Source: Saprospiraceae bacterium (lineage in GTDB: Bacteria > Bacteroidota > Bacteroidia > Chitinophagales > Saprospiraceae). From it: a DNA stretch of 64,000 nucleotides. How positions within the stretch are numbered: position 1 is the first letter of the stretch; each line of letters starts with the position of its first letter. The notes below the pieces were generated by a model that saw nothing but the letters and a program-made list of their open reading frames with translations, ran no database searches and was not told the DNA's origin. The position numbers were made by a program, and so were the translations under genes. Of this stretch, positions 47,636 through 55,320 are shown piece after piece. The stretch lies in assembly GCA_016719855.1 (NCBI GenBank), contig JADJYH010000025.1:47680-111679 (forward strand), given 5' to 3'.

Positions 47636-48472
47636 TTAAGGGGCGAGTCTGGTATTTCTTTGCTTTTTCAGCCAAGCGTACCACTCGTCCATGCCTGCCC
47701 CAGTCGTCGCCGAAAGCTCGATAAACTCGGTGATATGGCTCACCCGTTTGGCATATTCCTTCACTTTTTCCACGCTGAAATTCACGTAGGGCAGCAGGTC
47801 AATTTTGTTGATGATGCAAAGCTGCGAGGAGTGGAACATATCGGGGTACTTGAGCGGCTTGTCGTCGCCCTCGGTCACGCTGATGATGACCACCCGTGCG
47901 CCCTCGCCGAGGTCGAACATGGCGGGGCAAACGAGGTTGCCCACGTTTTCGATGAAAAGCAGCGAGCCGTCGGTCGGTTTTAGTTGCCGCATCGCCTCGT
48001 TGACCATGTCGGCTTCGAGGTGGCAGCCCTTGCCGGTGTTGATTTGCACGACCTCAGCGCCCGTGGCGGCGATGCGGTCGGCATCGTTGCTGGTTTGCTG
48101 GTCACCTTCAATGACGAAGCAGGGGATTTCGCCTTTGAGGTCGGCGAGGGTGCGCTCCAGCAGCGCCGTTTTGCCGCTGCCCGGCGAGCTGACGAGGTTC
48201 AGGGCGAGGATGTTTTTTGCCTCAAAAAAACCCTTATTGCGCTCGGCCAGTAGGTTGTTTTTACCCAGAATGTCCTGCTCGATTTGCAGCACCGTCTTGC
48301 CCGGTGCCTGATTCATCGCAGCCGCATGGACATGGTGGTGGTCATGGTCGTGGTGACCTAAAGGTGACACCGCTCCAAGCGGTGTCACCTTTCCAAAATT
48401 AACTTTTTTCAGGTCTATTTTCCTGATGGTTACTGCACCGTCGGGTTGGCCGCATCCGCAAATTCCGCACAT
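47636..48472 (-). CDS. hypB: Nickel-inserting GTPase HypB
   Basis: 278 residues. N-terminal high-affinity nickel motif MCGICGCG (Cys 2, 5, 7), a histidine-rich stretch HHDHDHHHVHAA (40-51), P-loop SSPGSGKTALLE (95-106), then EGDQQTSNDADRI and NKIDLLPYV. It stores and inserts nickel into the large subunit with HypA, using GTP. Residues 27-38 are encoded by a perfect palindrome (48360-48392) that is in frame between the two metal-binding stretches. Ends 23 bases before hypF. Confidence 0.97.
   Translation of the reverse strand: MCGICGCGQPDGAVTIRKIDLKKVNFGKVTPLGAVSPLGHHDHDHHHVHAAAMNQAPGKTVLQIEQDILGKNNLLAERNKGFFEAKNILALNLVSSPGSGKTALLERTLADLKGEIPCFVIEGDQQTSNDADRIAATGAEVVQINTGKGCHLEADMVNEAMRQLKPTDGSLLFIENVGNLVCPAMFDLGEGARVVIISVTEGDDKPLKYPDMFHSSQLCIINKIDLLPYVNFSVEKVKEYAKRVSHITEFIELSATTGAGMDEWYAWLKKQRNTRLAP
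48360..48392. repeat. 33-bp perfect palindrome inside hypB
   Basis: AAAGGTGACACCGCT (48360-48374), 3-base loop, exact complement (48378-48392). Encodes about KVTPLGAVSPLG in frame, in the linker between the CxxCxC motif and the His-rich stretch. Confidence 0.9.
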
Positions 48473-48476
48473 GATG

Positions 48477-48596
48477 AGGTGGTTGAAGAGGTTGAAGTGG
48501 TTGAAGTGGTTGAAGAGGTTGAAGTGGTTGAATTAGGTGAGGCTCCACCCAATTCACACAATTCAACCTCTTCAACCAATTTAACCAATTCATCCA
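48477..48596. repeat. Mirrored GTTGAAGTG/GAG short-tandem repeat between hypB and hypA
   Basis: About six 9-bp units (GTTGAAGTG or GTTGAAGAG) at 48480-48532 are mirrored by TTCAACCTCTTCAACC and TTTAACCAATTC up to 48596. It would fold into a stem between the two genes in the transcript. Confidence 0.8.
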
Positions 48597-48598
48597 GT

Positions 48599-48940
48599 TT
48601 ACGAAACCGTCAAAGCTTTGACGCTCAGTTCTTTTCCTTTAATTATTTCGCTAAAATATGAGCCGCAACCGGGACAGGGGTCGTACAGAGCTTGCATTTC
48701 GAACGTTGTGTCACACTCGCTGCACCGTGCCTGCCCGCTGATACGATTGACATGGCGCTCGGCATTTTCCAGCACAGTCTGGCTCACGCCAACTTCCCAA
48801 GCGAAGTCGAGTGCCGAAAACTCGATGCCCGCCAGTTCGCCGATTTCCAGTTCGATGGACTCGACCCGCTGGGCACCTGCCTTTTGCACTTCTGCTTCGG
48901 CTATTTCAACGATGCTGGCGATGATGGAAAGTTCGTGCAT
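48599..48940 (-). CDS. hypA: Nickel-delivery protein HypA
   Basis: 113 residues. MHELSII (nickel ligand His 2) and zinc cysteines 73/76 (ARCSECDTTF) and 89/92 (DPCPGCGSYF). Works with HypB to load nickel. First of the hyp genes proper; starts 6 bases after the small membrane protein gene. Confidence 0.96.
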   Translation of the reverse strand: MHELSIIASIVEIAEAEVQKAGAQRVESIELEIGELAGIEFSALDFAWEVGVSQTVLENAERHVNRISGQARCSECDTTFEMQALYDPCPGCGSYFSEIIKGKELSVKALTVS

Positions 48941-48946
48941 TTGCGC

Positions 48947-49141
48947 TTATTTCACAAAAACCCGCTTGCTCTTGCGGTGCAATATTATCGCCGTCAAAAT
49001 CACCGCACCTGCAATCGGCAAACCATGTTCAAGTGTACCGAAATAGTGCATCAGCGAATGGGCGTCGAAAATACCGTGGCCTTCATGTGCGGAGGCAACA
49101 AAGGGCAGGAGTGCCGGGAAAAATAGGAGCCATTTTTTCAT
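48947..49141 (-). CDS. Small histidine-rich membrane protein at the head of the hyp operon
   Basis: 64 residues from the ATG at 49139-49141. Signal-like first segment (MKKWLLFFPALLPFVASA), a short loop rich in His (HEGHGIFDAHSLMHYFGTLEHG), a second hydrophobic helix (LPIAGAVILTAIILH) and a basic tail. The His-rich periplasmic loop recalls the metal-binding ends of HupE/UreJ-type nickel permeases, but the protein is far too short to be one. It directly precedes hypA, so a metal-handling role is plausible. Unrecognised otherwise. Confidence 0.65.
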   Translation of the reverse strand: MKKWLLFFPALLPFVASAHEGHGIFDAHSLMHYFGTLEHGLPIAGAVILTAIILHRKSKRVFVK

Positions 49142-49266
49142 GTTGTCAATTATTTTTGGTGAAAAAATACTTGGACGAAGATAAAAGAAGCGAGCATTTG
49201 TCAAAGATGATATTTATCAAGCCAAGTAAGTGACAAACCTCATCAGACGAACCAATTATACACGGC

Positions 49267-49274
49267 TACATTCG
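49267..49274 (+). promoter_or_regulatory. Possible -7 element of the hydrogenase operon
   Basis: TACATTCG (TAnnTTCG variant) 57 bases before the hyaA start, in the divergent spacer 49142-49330. On the other strand CATCTTTG (plus-strand 49202-49209) could serve the hyp operon. Neither has a clear TTG at -33. Confidence 0.3.
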
Positions 49275-49330
49275 CACATGTTTCCGAAAGGAAAATTCAG
49301 CCATTTTTTCACCTACCAAATCGTGCTGAC

Positions 49331-50521
49331 ATGACGACATCGCCAACCCGCCGTCCCACCTACTACGAAGAAATCCGTCAAAAAGGCTATTCCCGCAGGG
49401 ACTTCATGAAGTTCTGCTCCATTATTGGGGCTTACCTCGGATTGGAGGCGAGCGGTGTGGCTCAGGTCGCCAATGCGCTGCAAAAGACCAGCCGAGTGCC
49501 CGTCATTTGGCTGCACTTTCAGGAGTGTACCTGTTGCAGCGAGAGCTTCATCCGCTCTTCGCACCCCATCGTGGCGGACATTCTTTTGGACAAAATCTCG
49601 CTTGACTACACCGAAACGCTCATGGCTGCCAGCGGCCACCAAGCCGAAGCTGCCAAGGCAAAAACCATGAAGGATTACCACGGCGAGTACATCCTCTGCG
49701 TGGAAGGCTCCGTGCCAACCAAAGACGACGGCGTGTACTGCTGCATCGGTGGTAAGTCGGCGATGCAAGTGCTGGAAGAGGCCGCCGAGGGTGCCAAGGC
49801 CATCATCGCATGGGGCAGTTGCGCCTGCAACGGCTGCGTGCAAGCCGCCCACCCGAACCCGACCACGGCAACGCCTATCCATAAATTGGTACACGGCAAG
49901 CCCCTCATCAAAGTGCCGGGCTGCCCACCCATTGGCGAGGTCATGGCGGGCGTCATCATCCACATGATTACGTTTGGCAGGCTGCCCGAACTCGACCGGG
50001 TCGGTCGCCCGAAAGCCTTCTACTCCAAGCGGGTACACGACACTTGCTACCGCCGTCCGTTCTACGACGCTGGCCTTTTTGTCGAGACCTTCGATGACGA
50101 GAACGCCCAGAAGGGCTACTGCCTCTACAAAGTCGGCTGCAAAGGCCCGATGACATACAACGCCTGTGGCGTGATGAAGTGGAACAACGGCACGAGCTAC
50201 CCCATCCAGTCCGGCCACGGTTGCTTCGGTTGCAGCGAAGAGAACTCCTGAGTCAACGGCCCGATTTACCGACAAATGGCCAACTTCCCCGGCTTCGGCA
50301 TCGAGAGCAATGCCGACGACGTCGGCAAAGTGGCTGCTGGAGTAACGGCTGTGGGCATCGCCGCACACGCCATTGCCACCAATTTGCGCAAGAAAAAACT
50401 CATCAGCAATTTAATAGAAGAAGGAAAGGACGCTGAGAAGGAACTAGTGAGGTTATCGAGTTTTGGGTTTTGGGTTTCAGGGGAGCACCGTGAAACCCAA
50501 AACCTGAAACCTAAAACTTAA
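49331..50521 (+). CDS. hyaA: [NiFe] hydrogenase small subunit, oxygen-tolerant type, with in-frame TGA
   Basis: The frame runs 306 residues to a TGA at 50249-50251 and then continues in the same frame to 50521. Twin-arginine signal SRRDFMKF (21-28). Proximal cluster ligands: ECTCCSESF (Cys 66, 68, 69), WGSCACNGC (Cys 164, 169) and PGCPP (Cys 198), which is the six-cysteine set of oxygen-tolerant enzymes with a [4Fe-3S] cluster. Distal and medial ligands (VHDTC, YCLYKVGC, NACG, GCFGC) lie before the stop. After it come NGPIYRQMANFPGFGIESNADDVG and a hydrophobic helix (VAAGVTAVGIAAHAIA), the usual membrane anchor. Around the stop, SEENS-stop-VNGP stands where relatives have SE.NFWDNGP. If real, the stop yields an unanchored subunit. 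Confidence 0.93.
50459..50519. repeat. Mirrored GGGTTTT short repeat between hyaA and hyaB
   Basis: AGTTTTGGGTTTTGGGTTTC (50459-50478) is mirrored by GAAACCCAAAACCTGAAACC (50492-50511) and on. It encodes the last 15 residues or so of the hyaA frame. Confidence 0.75.
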
Positions 50522-50530
50522 TCTTTCATC

Positions 50531-52252
50531 ATGGGACAACGCATCGTAGTGGACCCCGTCACCCGTATTGAGGGCCACCTTCGCATCGAGGCCGAAATCA
50601 ACAACGGCAAAATCACGGACGCATACAGCGCAGGCACGATGGTGCGGCTGCTGGAGGAAATCCTAAAAGGGCGTGACCCACGGGACGCTTGGGCGTTTGT
50701 GGGTCGGGTCTGCGGCGTTTGCACTTCGGTACACTCGCTGGCCTCTTGCCGGGCGGTGGAAGATGCCATCGGCGTCACCATCCCACCCAATGCGGAATTG
50801 GTGCGCAACATCATGTTTTGCACCCAATACCTGCACGACCACGTGGTGCATTTCTACCACCTCCATGCCCTCGACTGGGTGGACATCGTCTCTTCATTGA
50901 AGGCTGACCCAAAGAAAACATCTGAAATTGCGCAGAGCATTTCCAACTATCCGAAAAGCTCGCCGGGCTATTTTTCCGATTTGCAAAAACGGCTGACGAA
51001 GTTCGTCGAGAGCGGGCAGTTGGGCATTTTCGCCAACGGCTACTGGGGGCACCCGGCATACAAACTGCCCCCGGAGGTGAACCTGATTGGCGTGGCGCAC
51101 TACCTCGAAGCGCTGGAATGGCAGAAGGAGGTGGTGAAAATCCACGCCATTTTCGGGGGAAAGAACCCGCACCCAAACTACCTCGTGGGCGGCATGGCCT
51201 GTGCCATCGGCTTGGACGACGTGAGCGGCATCAATGCCGAGCGATTGGCCTACGTGCACCAGCTTTTGCAGGATGCGAAGGAATTCGTCGAGCAGGTGTA
51301 CATCCCCGACCTGCTGGCAGTTGCGCCGTACTACCTTGATTGGGGCGCTATCGGCGGCGGCTTGGGCAGCTTCATGAGCTACGGCGATTTGCCGACCAAC
51401 GGCTTCGCCGACAAGTCGAGCTTCAAGTTCCCGGCAGGCGTGATTTTGAACAAAGACATCTCGAATGTGATGGAAGTGGACGTGCGGGACGACAGCGAGG
51501 TGCAGGAGTTCATCCACCGCTCGTGGTACGATTACGAGGGCGGCGACGACAAAGTGGGATTGCACCCGTGGAAGGGTGAATCGAAAATCAACTACACCGG
51601 CCCGAAACCGCCTTACGAATATTTGAACGTGGAGGAAAAATACAGCTTCCTGAAAACACCACGCTGGAAGGGCAACGCCGTCGAGGTAGGCCCGCTGGCG
51701 AGGGTGCTCATCGGCTACGCCCGTGGTCGGGAGGACTTCAAGGAAGTGGTGGACAGCACTTTGGCGAAGCTGAAAGTACCAGTAACGGCGCTGTTCTCAA
51801 CGCTGGGCCGCACGGCAGCCCGTGGTTTGGAAAGCATCCTCGTGGCGCAATGGGGCTTGGAGTTTTACGACCAACTCATCAACAACCTGAAAAACGGCGA
51901 TACCCGCATGGCCAATATGGAGAAATTCAACCCGGCCAAATGGGAGAAAACCTGCCAAGGCGTTGGCTACTCCGAAGCGCCGAGGGGCGCACTGGCCCAC
52001 TGGATTGTCATCGAAAACGAGAAAATCAAGAACTACCAGCTCGTGGTGCCGACCACTTGGAACGCATCGCCACGTGACCCCAACGGCAAGATGTCCGCCT
52101 ACGAGGCCGCCCTGATGGACACGCCCGTACATGACCCGGAACAGCCGTTGGAAATCCTGCGCACCATCCACTCGTTTGACCCGTGCATGGCTTGTTCGGT
52201 GCATGTGTACGACGAGGAAGGGAAGCATATCAGTCGAATCAAGGTAGTCTGA
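50531..52252 (+). CDS. hyaB: [NiFe] hydrogenase large subunit
   Basis: 573 residues, full length. Nickel ligands in RVCGVCTSVHS (Cys 61, Cys 64) and DPCMACSVH (Cys 552, Cys 555). Fifteen residues (VYDEEGKHISRIKVV) follow His 558; in this family they are removed by the maturation protease after nickel insertion, which fits the protease gene hyaD downstream. It oxidises hydrogen and passes electrons through HyaA to the b-type cytochrome. The order small subunit, large subunit, cytochrome, protease is the standard uptake operon. Confidence 0.97.
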   Translation: MGQRIVVDPVTRIEGHLRIEAEINNGKITDAYSAGTMVRLLEEILKGRDPRDAWAFVGRVCGVCTSVHSLASCRAVEDAIGVTIPPNAELVRNIMFCTQYLHDHVVHFYHLHALDWVDIVSSLKADPKKTSEIAQSISNYPKSSPGYFSDLQKRLTKFVESGQLGIFANGYWGHPAYKLPPEVNLIGVAHYLEALEWQKEVVKIHAIFGGKNPHPNYLVGGMACAIGLDDVSGINAERLAYVHQLLQDAKEFVEQVYIPDLLAVAPYYLDWGAIGGGLGSFMSYGDLPTNGFADKSSFKFPAGVILNKDISNVMEVDVRDDSEVQEFIHRSWYDYEGGDDKVGLHPWKGESKINYTGPKPPYEYLNVEEKYSFLKTPRWKGNAVEVGPLARVLIGYARGREDFKEVVDSTLAKLKVPVTALFSTLGRTAARGLESILVAQWGLEFYDQLINNLKNGDTRMANMEKFNPAKWEKTCQGVGYSEAPRGALAHWIVIENEKIKNYQLVVPTTWNASPRDPNGKMSAYEAALMDTPVHDPEQPLEILRTIHSFDPCMACSVHVYDEEGKHISRIKVV

Positions 52253-52273
52253 GAACCTACAAACCATCAGATT

Positions 52274-52981
52274 ATGCAAGCAGCATCACACAAACTCCGC
52301 CGTGTTTTCGTATGGGAATTGCCCGTGCGGTTTTACCATTGGTTGAACGCACTCGTCATTGTGGCGCTCTGCGTCACGGGCTATTTGATTGGCAATCCGC
52401 CCGCCATTATGTCTAATGTGGAAGCGTCTGACCGCTACTTGTTCGGCTGGATTCGGTTCATCCACTTCGTGGCGGCGTACCTTTTTTTCTTCAACTTCCT
52501 GTTTCGGTTGTACTGGGGTTTTGTGGGCAACAAGTATGCGAATTGGCACAATTTCATCCCTACCAATCGCAAGTATTGGCAAGAGATGTGGCAGGTCATC
52601 AAGATTGATATTTTCCTGCAAAAAGAAAAAGAGCACCTCTCCGTTGGGCATAATTCGCTGGCGGGATTCATCTATTTCCTTACTTTTCTGGCGTTCCTGC
52701 TGCAATGCGTCACGGGCTTCGGGTTGTACGCTTCCATGAGCGACTGGTGGTTTGCCGACCTGTTCGTTTGGGTAACCGTGATTTTTGGCGACGACTTTGC
52801 GCTGCGCAACTGGCACCATGCCGCCATGTGGTTTTTTATCGTGTTTGCGATGATTCACGTCTACCTCGTTTTTTACCACGACTACGTGGAAGGCCGGGGC
52901 GAGATTTCCTCGATGGGCGGCGGCTGGAAGTTTATCGAAGAGGAAGCCTTTGAGAAAGAACAAACAAGCAGCAAATCTTGA
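52274..52981 (+). CDS. hyaC: Hydrogenase b-type cytochrome subunit
   Basis: 235 residues, four membrane segments (about 22-42, 62-85, 135-160, 185-210). Haem ligand histidines are visible in RFYHWLNALVIVALCVTG, FIHFVAAYLFF and NWHHAAMWFFIVFAMIHVYLVFYHDYVEGRGEISSM... The family links the hydrogenase dimer to the quinone pool. Its stop overlaps the TTG start of the next gene by 4 bases, indicating coupling. Confidence 0.94.
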   Translation: MQAASHKLRRVFVWELPVRFYHWLNALVIVALCVTGYLIGNPPAIMSNVEASDRYLFGWIRFIHFVAAYLFFFNFLFRLYWGFVGNKYANWHNFIPTNRKYWQEMWQVIKIDIFLQKEKEHLSVGHNSLAGFIYFLTFLAFLLQCVTGFGLYASMSDWWFADLFVWVTVIFGDDFALRNWHHAAMWFFIVFAMIHVYLVFYHDYVEGRGEISSMGGGWKFIEEEAFEKEQTSSKS

Positions 52982-53439
52982 AAAAAATACTCCTCCTCGG
53001 CATCGGCAACTACCTCATGGGCGACGAAGGTGTCGGTGTCCATTTTGCACAACGTCTTGAAAATGAGCTGCTTCCGCCCGGCGTGGACGTGCTTGACGGC
53101 GGCACGGGCGGCTTTCATTTGAGCCATTTTTTTGAGGATTACCCTACCGTTGTTTTGATTGATGCCACGCTCGATGGCCAACCACCCGGCACGATTCGCC
53201 TACTGGAACCTCGCTTTTCCAAGGACTTTCCCAAGGCCATGAGCACGCACGACATCGGCATGAAGGACGTCATCGAAGCGATGTTGTTCATGGGCAAGTT
53301 GCCCAAAATTTACCTCTTCGCCGTTTCCATTGAAACGCTTCAACAACAGCAAATCACGTTGTCGGAAAAGATTGAAGCGATGCTTCCCGAATTGAAACGT
53401 CAAGTTTTTGAGCTGCTGCATTCCCTTTTGAATGCTTGA
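52978..53439 (+). CDS. hyaD: Hydrogenase maturation protease (HyaD family)
   Basis: 153 residues, starting with TTG at 52978. Family motifs: LGIGNYLMGDEGVGVH (nickel-binding Asp/Glu), VDVLDGGTGG, VLIDATLDG and STHDIGMKDVIEAM (His). It cleaves the C-terminal peptide from the large subunit. Overlap with hyaC supports the unusual start codon. A second, unlike protease (HoxW) is present for the other hydrogenase. Confidence 0.93.
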   Translation: MKKILLLGIGNYLMGDEGVGVHFAQRLENELLPPGVDVLDGGTGGFHLSHFFEDYPTVVLIDATLDGQPPGTIRLLEPRFSKDFPKAMSTHDIGMKDVIEAMLFMGKLPKIYLFAVSIETLQQQQITLSEKIEAMLPELKRQVFELLHSLLNA

Positions 53440-53506
53440 CTGATGGGCAGAACTCCGAATTTAATTTTGCACTTAATCAGCTAACAATGATGACAATTGT
53501 CATCAT
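53436..53506 (+). promoter_or_regulatory. Internal promoter with 20-bp palindromic operator before hoxF
   Basis: TTG (53436-53438), 23 bases, then TAATTTTG (53462-53469). Seventeen bases further is the perfect palindrome ATGATGACAATTGTCATCAT (53487-53506), at about +11 to +30 of the expected transcript, a place where a bound repressor would block RNA polymerase. It separates the hya and hox genes into two transcription units. Confidence 0.55.
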
Positions 53507-53554
53507 TCTCCTGCCTACTTCTCCTGACTTTTGGGTGTCATCAAACCACTCAAC

Positions 53555-55283
53555 ATGCGACCTATCCATCTTGCCCGCACACAATTATTGAACGCCATCT
53601 GGGCAATGCACGATGTAAAAGGCTATCTCGACAACGGCGATATCGCCCAATTGGCAACGTTGTTCAACACCTCCGCCGTGGAAATCGAGGGAGTCGTGTC
53701 GTTCTACCATTTCTTCCATCGCCAGCCTTCGGGCAAGCACACGATTTACCTGAACAACAGCATTGTGTCAGAACTGAACGGCTTCGAGGGGGGTGAAGCA
53801 GGCATTTGAAAAAGAAACTGGTGCTACACTCGGAGGGACCGATGCCAGCGGTATGTTCGGGTTCTACGAAACATCCTGTATCGGTCTGAGTGACCAGGAA
53901 CCTGCGGCGCTGATTGACTTTTGCCCCGTTACCGAGCTGACGCCACAGAAGGTGAAAACGGTCGTTGCGAAGCTGAAAACCGGATCACCCGCCATCTCCA
54001 TTTGTGACGAGCCGAAGAACAATATCCGCTATACGCCCGGCGAAAACACGTTCATTTTAAAAGATTACGAGCCAGGTGCTGCCCTTCGAAACCTCAAGGA
54101 ATTGGAACCTGTCGAGGTCATCAACAGCATCAAAGAAGCAGGATTGATGGGCATGGGCGGCGCATTTTTCCCAACGGGCATCAAATGGGAGACGTGTCGA
54201 AAGAGCGTGAGCAACCGCAAATTCGTGGTCTGCAACGCCGACGAGGGCGAGCCGGGCACCTTCAAGGACCGGGTGCTGCTGAACACCATGCCGGGCCTCG
54301 TCATTGAGGGAATGGCGCTCGGCGCATACTCCGTCGGTGCTTCGGAAGGCATCATCTACTTGCGGGCGGAGTACCGTTGGCTCAAAGAAAAAATCGAGCA
54401 AACACTGGAAGATTTTCGGGAAAAAGGTTGGCTCGGCGACCATATCCCGGCCAAGCAGCCCTTCTCGTTCGACATTCGGGTGCAGCTCGGCGCAGGCGCT
54501 TACGTCTGCGGCGAAGAAACGGCGCTGCTCAACTCCCTCGAAGGCAAACGGGGCGAACCCCGCACCCGACGCTACTTCCCGGTCGAGCGGGGCTACCTAG
54601 CCAAACCGACGCTAGTGAACAATGTGGAAACCTTTGCCACTGCCGCCCGCATCCTAGAATCGGGGGCGGAGAAAATGCGGAAACTCGGCACGAAGGACTC
54701 GCCCGGCACCAAGCTCATTTCCATCAGCGGCGACTGCGCCAAGCCGGGCATTTACGAAATCGAGTGGGGGATGCGGCTCGGCGACCTGCTGGCGCTTTGC
54801 GAAGCAAACGACCCGTACTACGTGCAGGTGAGCGGGCCGAGCGGCGTGGCAGTTTCGATGAAAGAACGCAATCGCCGCCTCTGCAAGGAAGACCTGCTCT
54901 GCGGCGGCTCGTTCATGGTTTTTGACAAAACCCGTGACCTGCTGCAAATCCTGCACAATTTCTCCAACTTCTTCAAACAAGAAAGCTGCGGCATTTGTAC
55001 GCCGTGCCGGGCTGGCAATTTTATCCTCAACCGCAAACTGGAAAAGCTACAACTGGGGCTTGGTTCGCTGCGTGATTTGGTGGAACTCGAAGACTGGGGC
55101 GCCACCATCAAGCAAAACAGCCGCTGCGGCTTGGGGCAAATGTCGCCGAACTCCATTGTGGACGCCATCCACAAGTTCCCAGAATACTTCGACCAGCGAG
55201 TGGACAAGTCGGGCAGCCGCCTGAACATGGGCTTTGACATGGCGGCGGCGGTGAGAGAATACGAGGAAGCGGTGAAAGAATGA
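53555..55283 (+). CDS. hoxF: NAD-reducing hydrogenase diaphorase subunit HoxF (NuoE-NuoF fusion; one frameshift)
   Basis: 575 residues after removing one G from the G6 run at 53788-53793 (joining LNGFEG to VKQAFEKETGATLGG). The N-terminal part (1-150) is NuoE-like; only two of the four usual cluster cysteines are visible (TSCIGLS and DFCPV). The rest is NuoF-like: FMN/NAD site NADEGEPGTFKDR and GAGAYVCGEETALLNSLEGKRGEPR, and [4Fe-4S] ligands in ESCGICTPCRAGN and SRCGLG. It exchanges electrons with NAD(H). The ATG at 53555 is preferred to a TTG eight codons up. The fusion layout is that of Ralstonia-type soluble hydrogenases. Confidence 0.93.
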
Positions 55284-55320
55284 TGAATGATGAATTTTCA
55301 AAACCAGAAGACCTAATGTC

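Noticed and set aside
48477..48596. CRISPR array (regular 9-bp repeats)
   Set aside because: Units are too short and contiguous, without spacers, and mirrored rather than direct; no cas genes nearby. No CRISPR array was seen anywhere in the window.
50249..50251. Selenocysteine at the TGA of the hydrogenase small subunit
   Set aside because: The position corresponds to Trp in relatives, selenocysteine in hydrogenases occurs in the large subunit, and no clear stem-loop of the needed kind follows.
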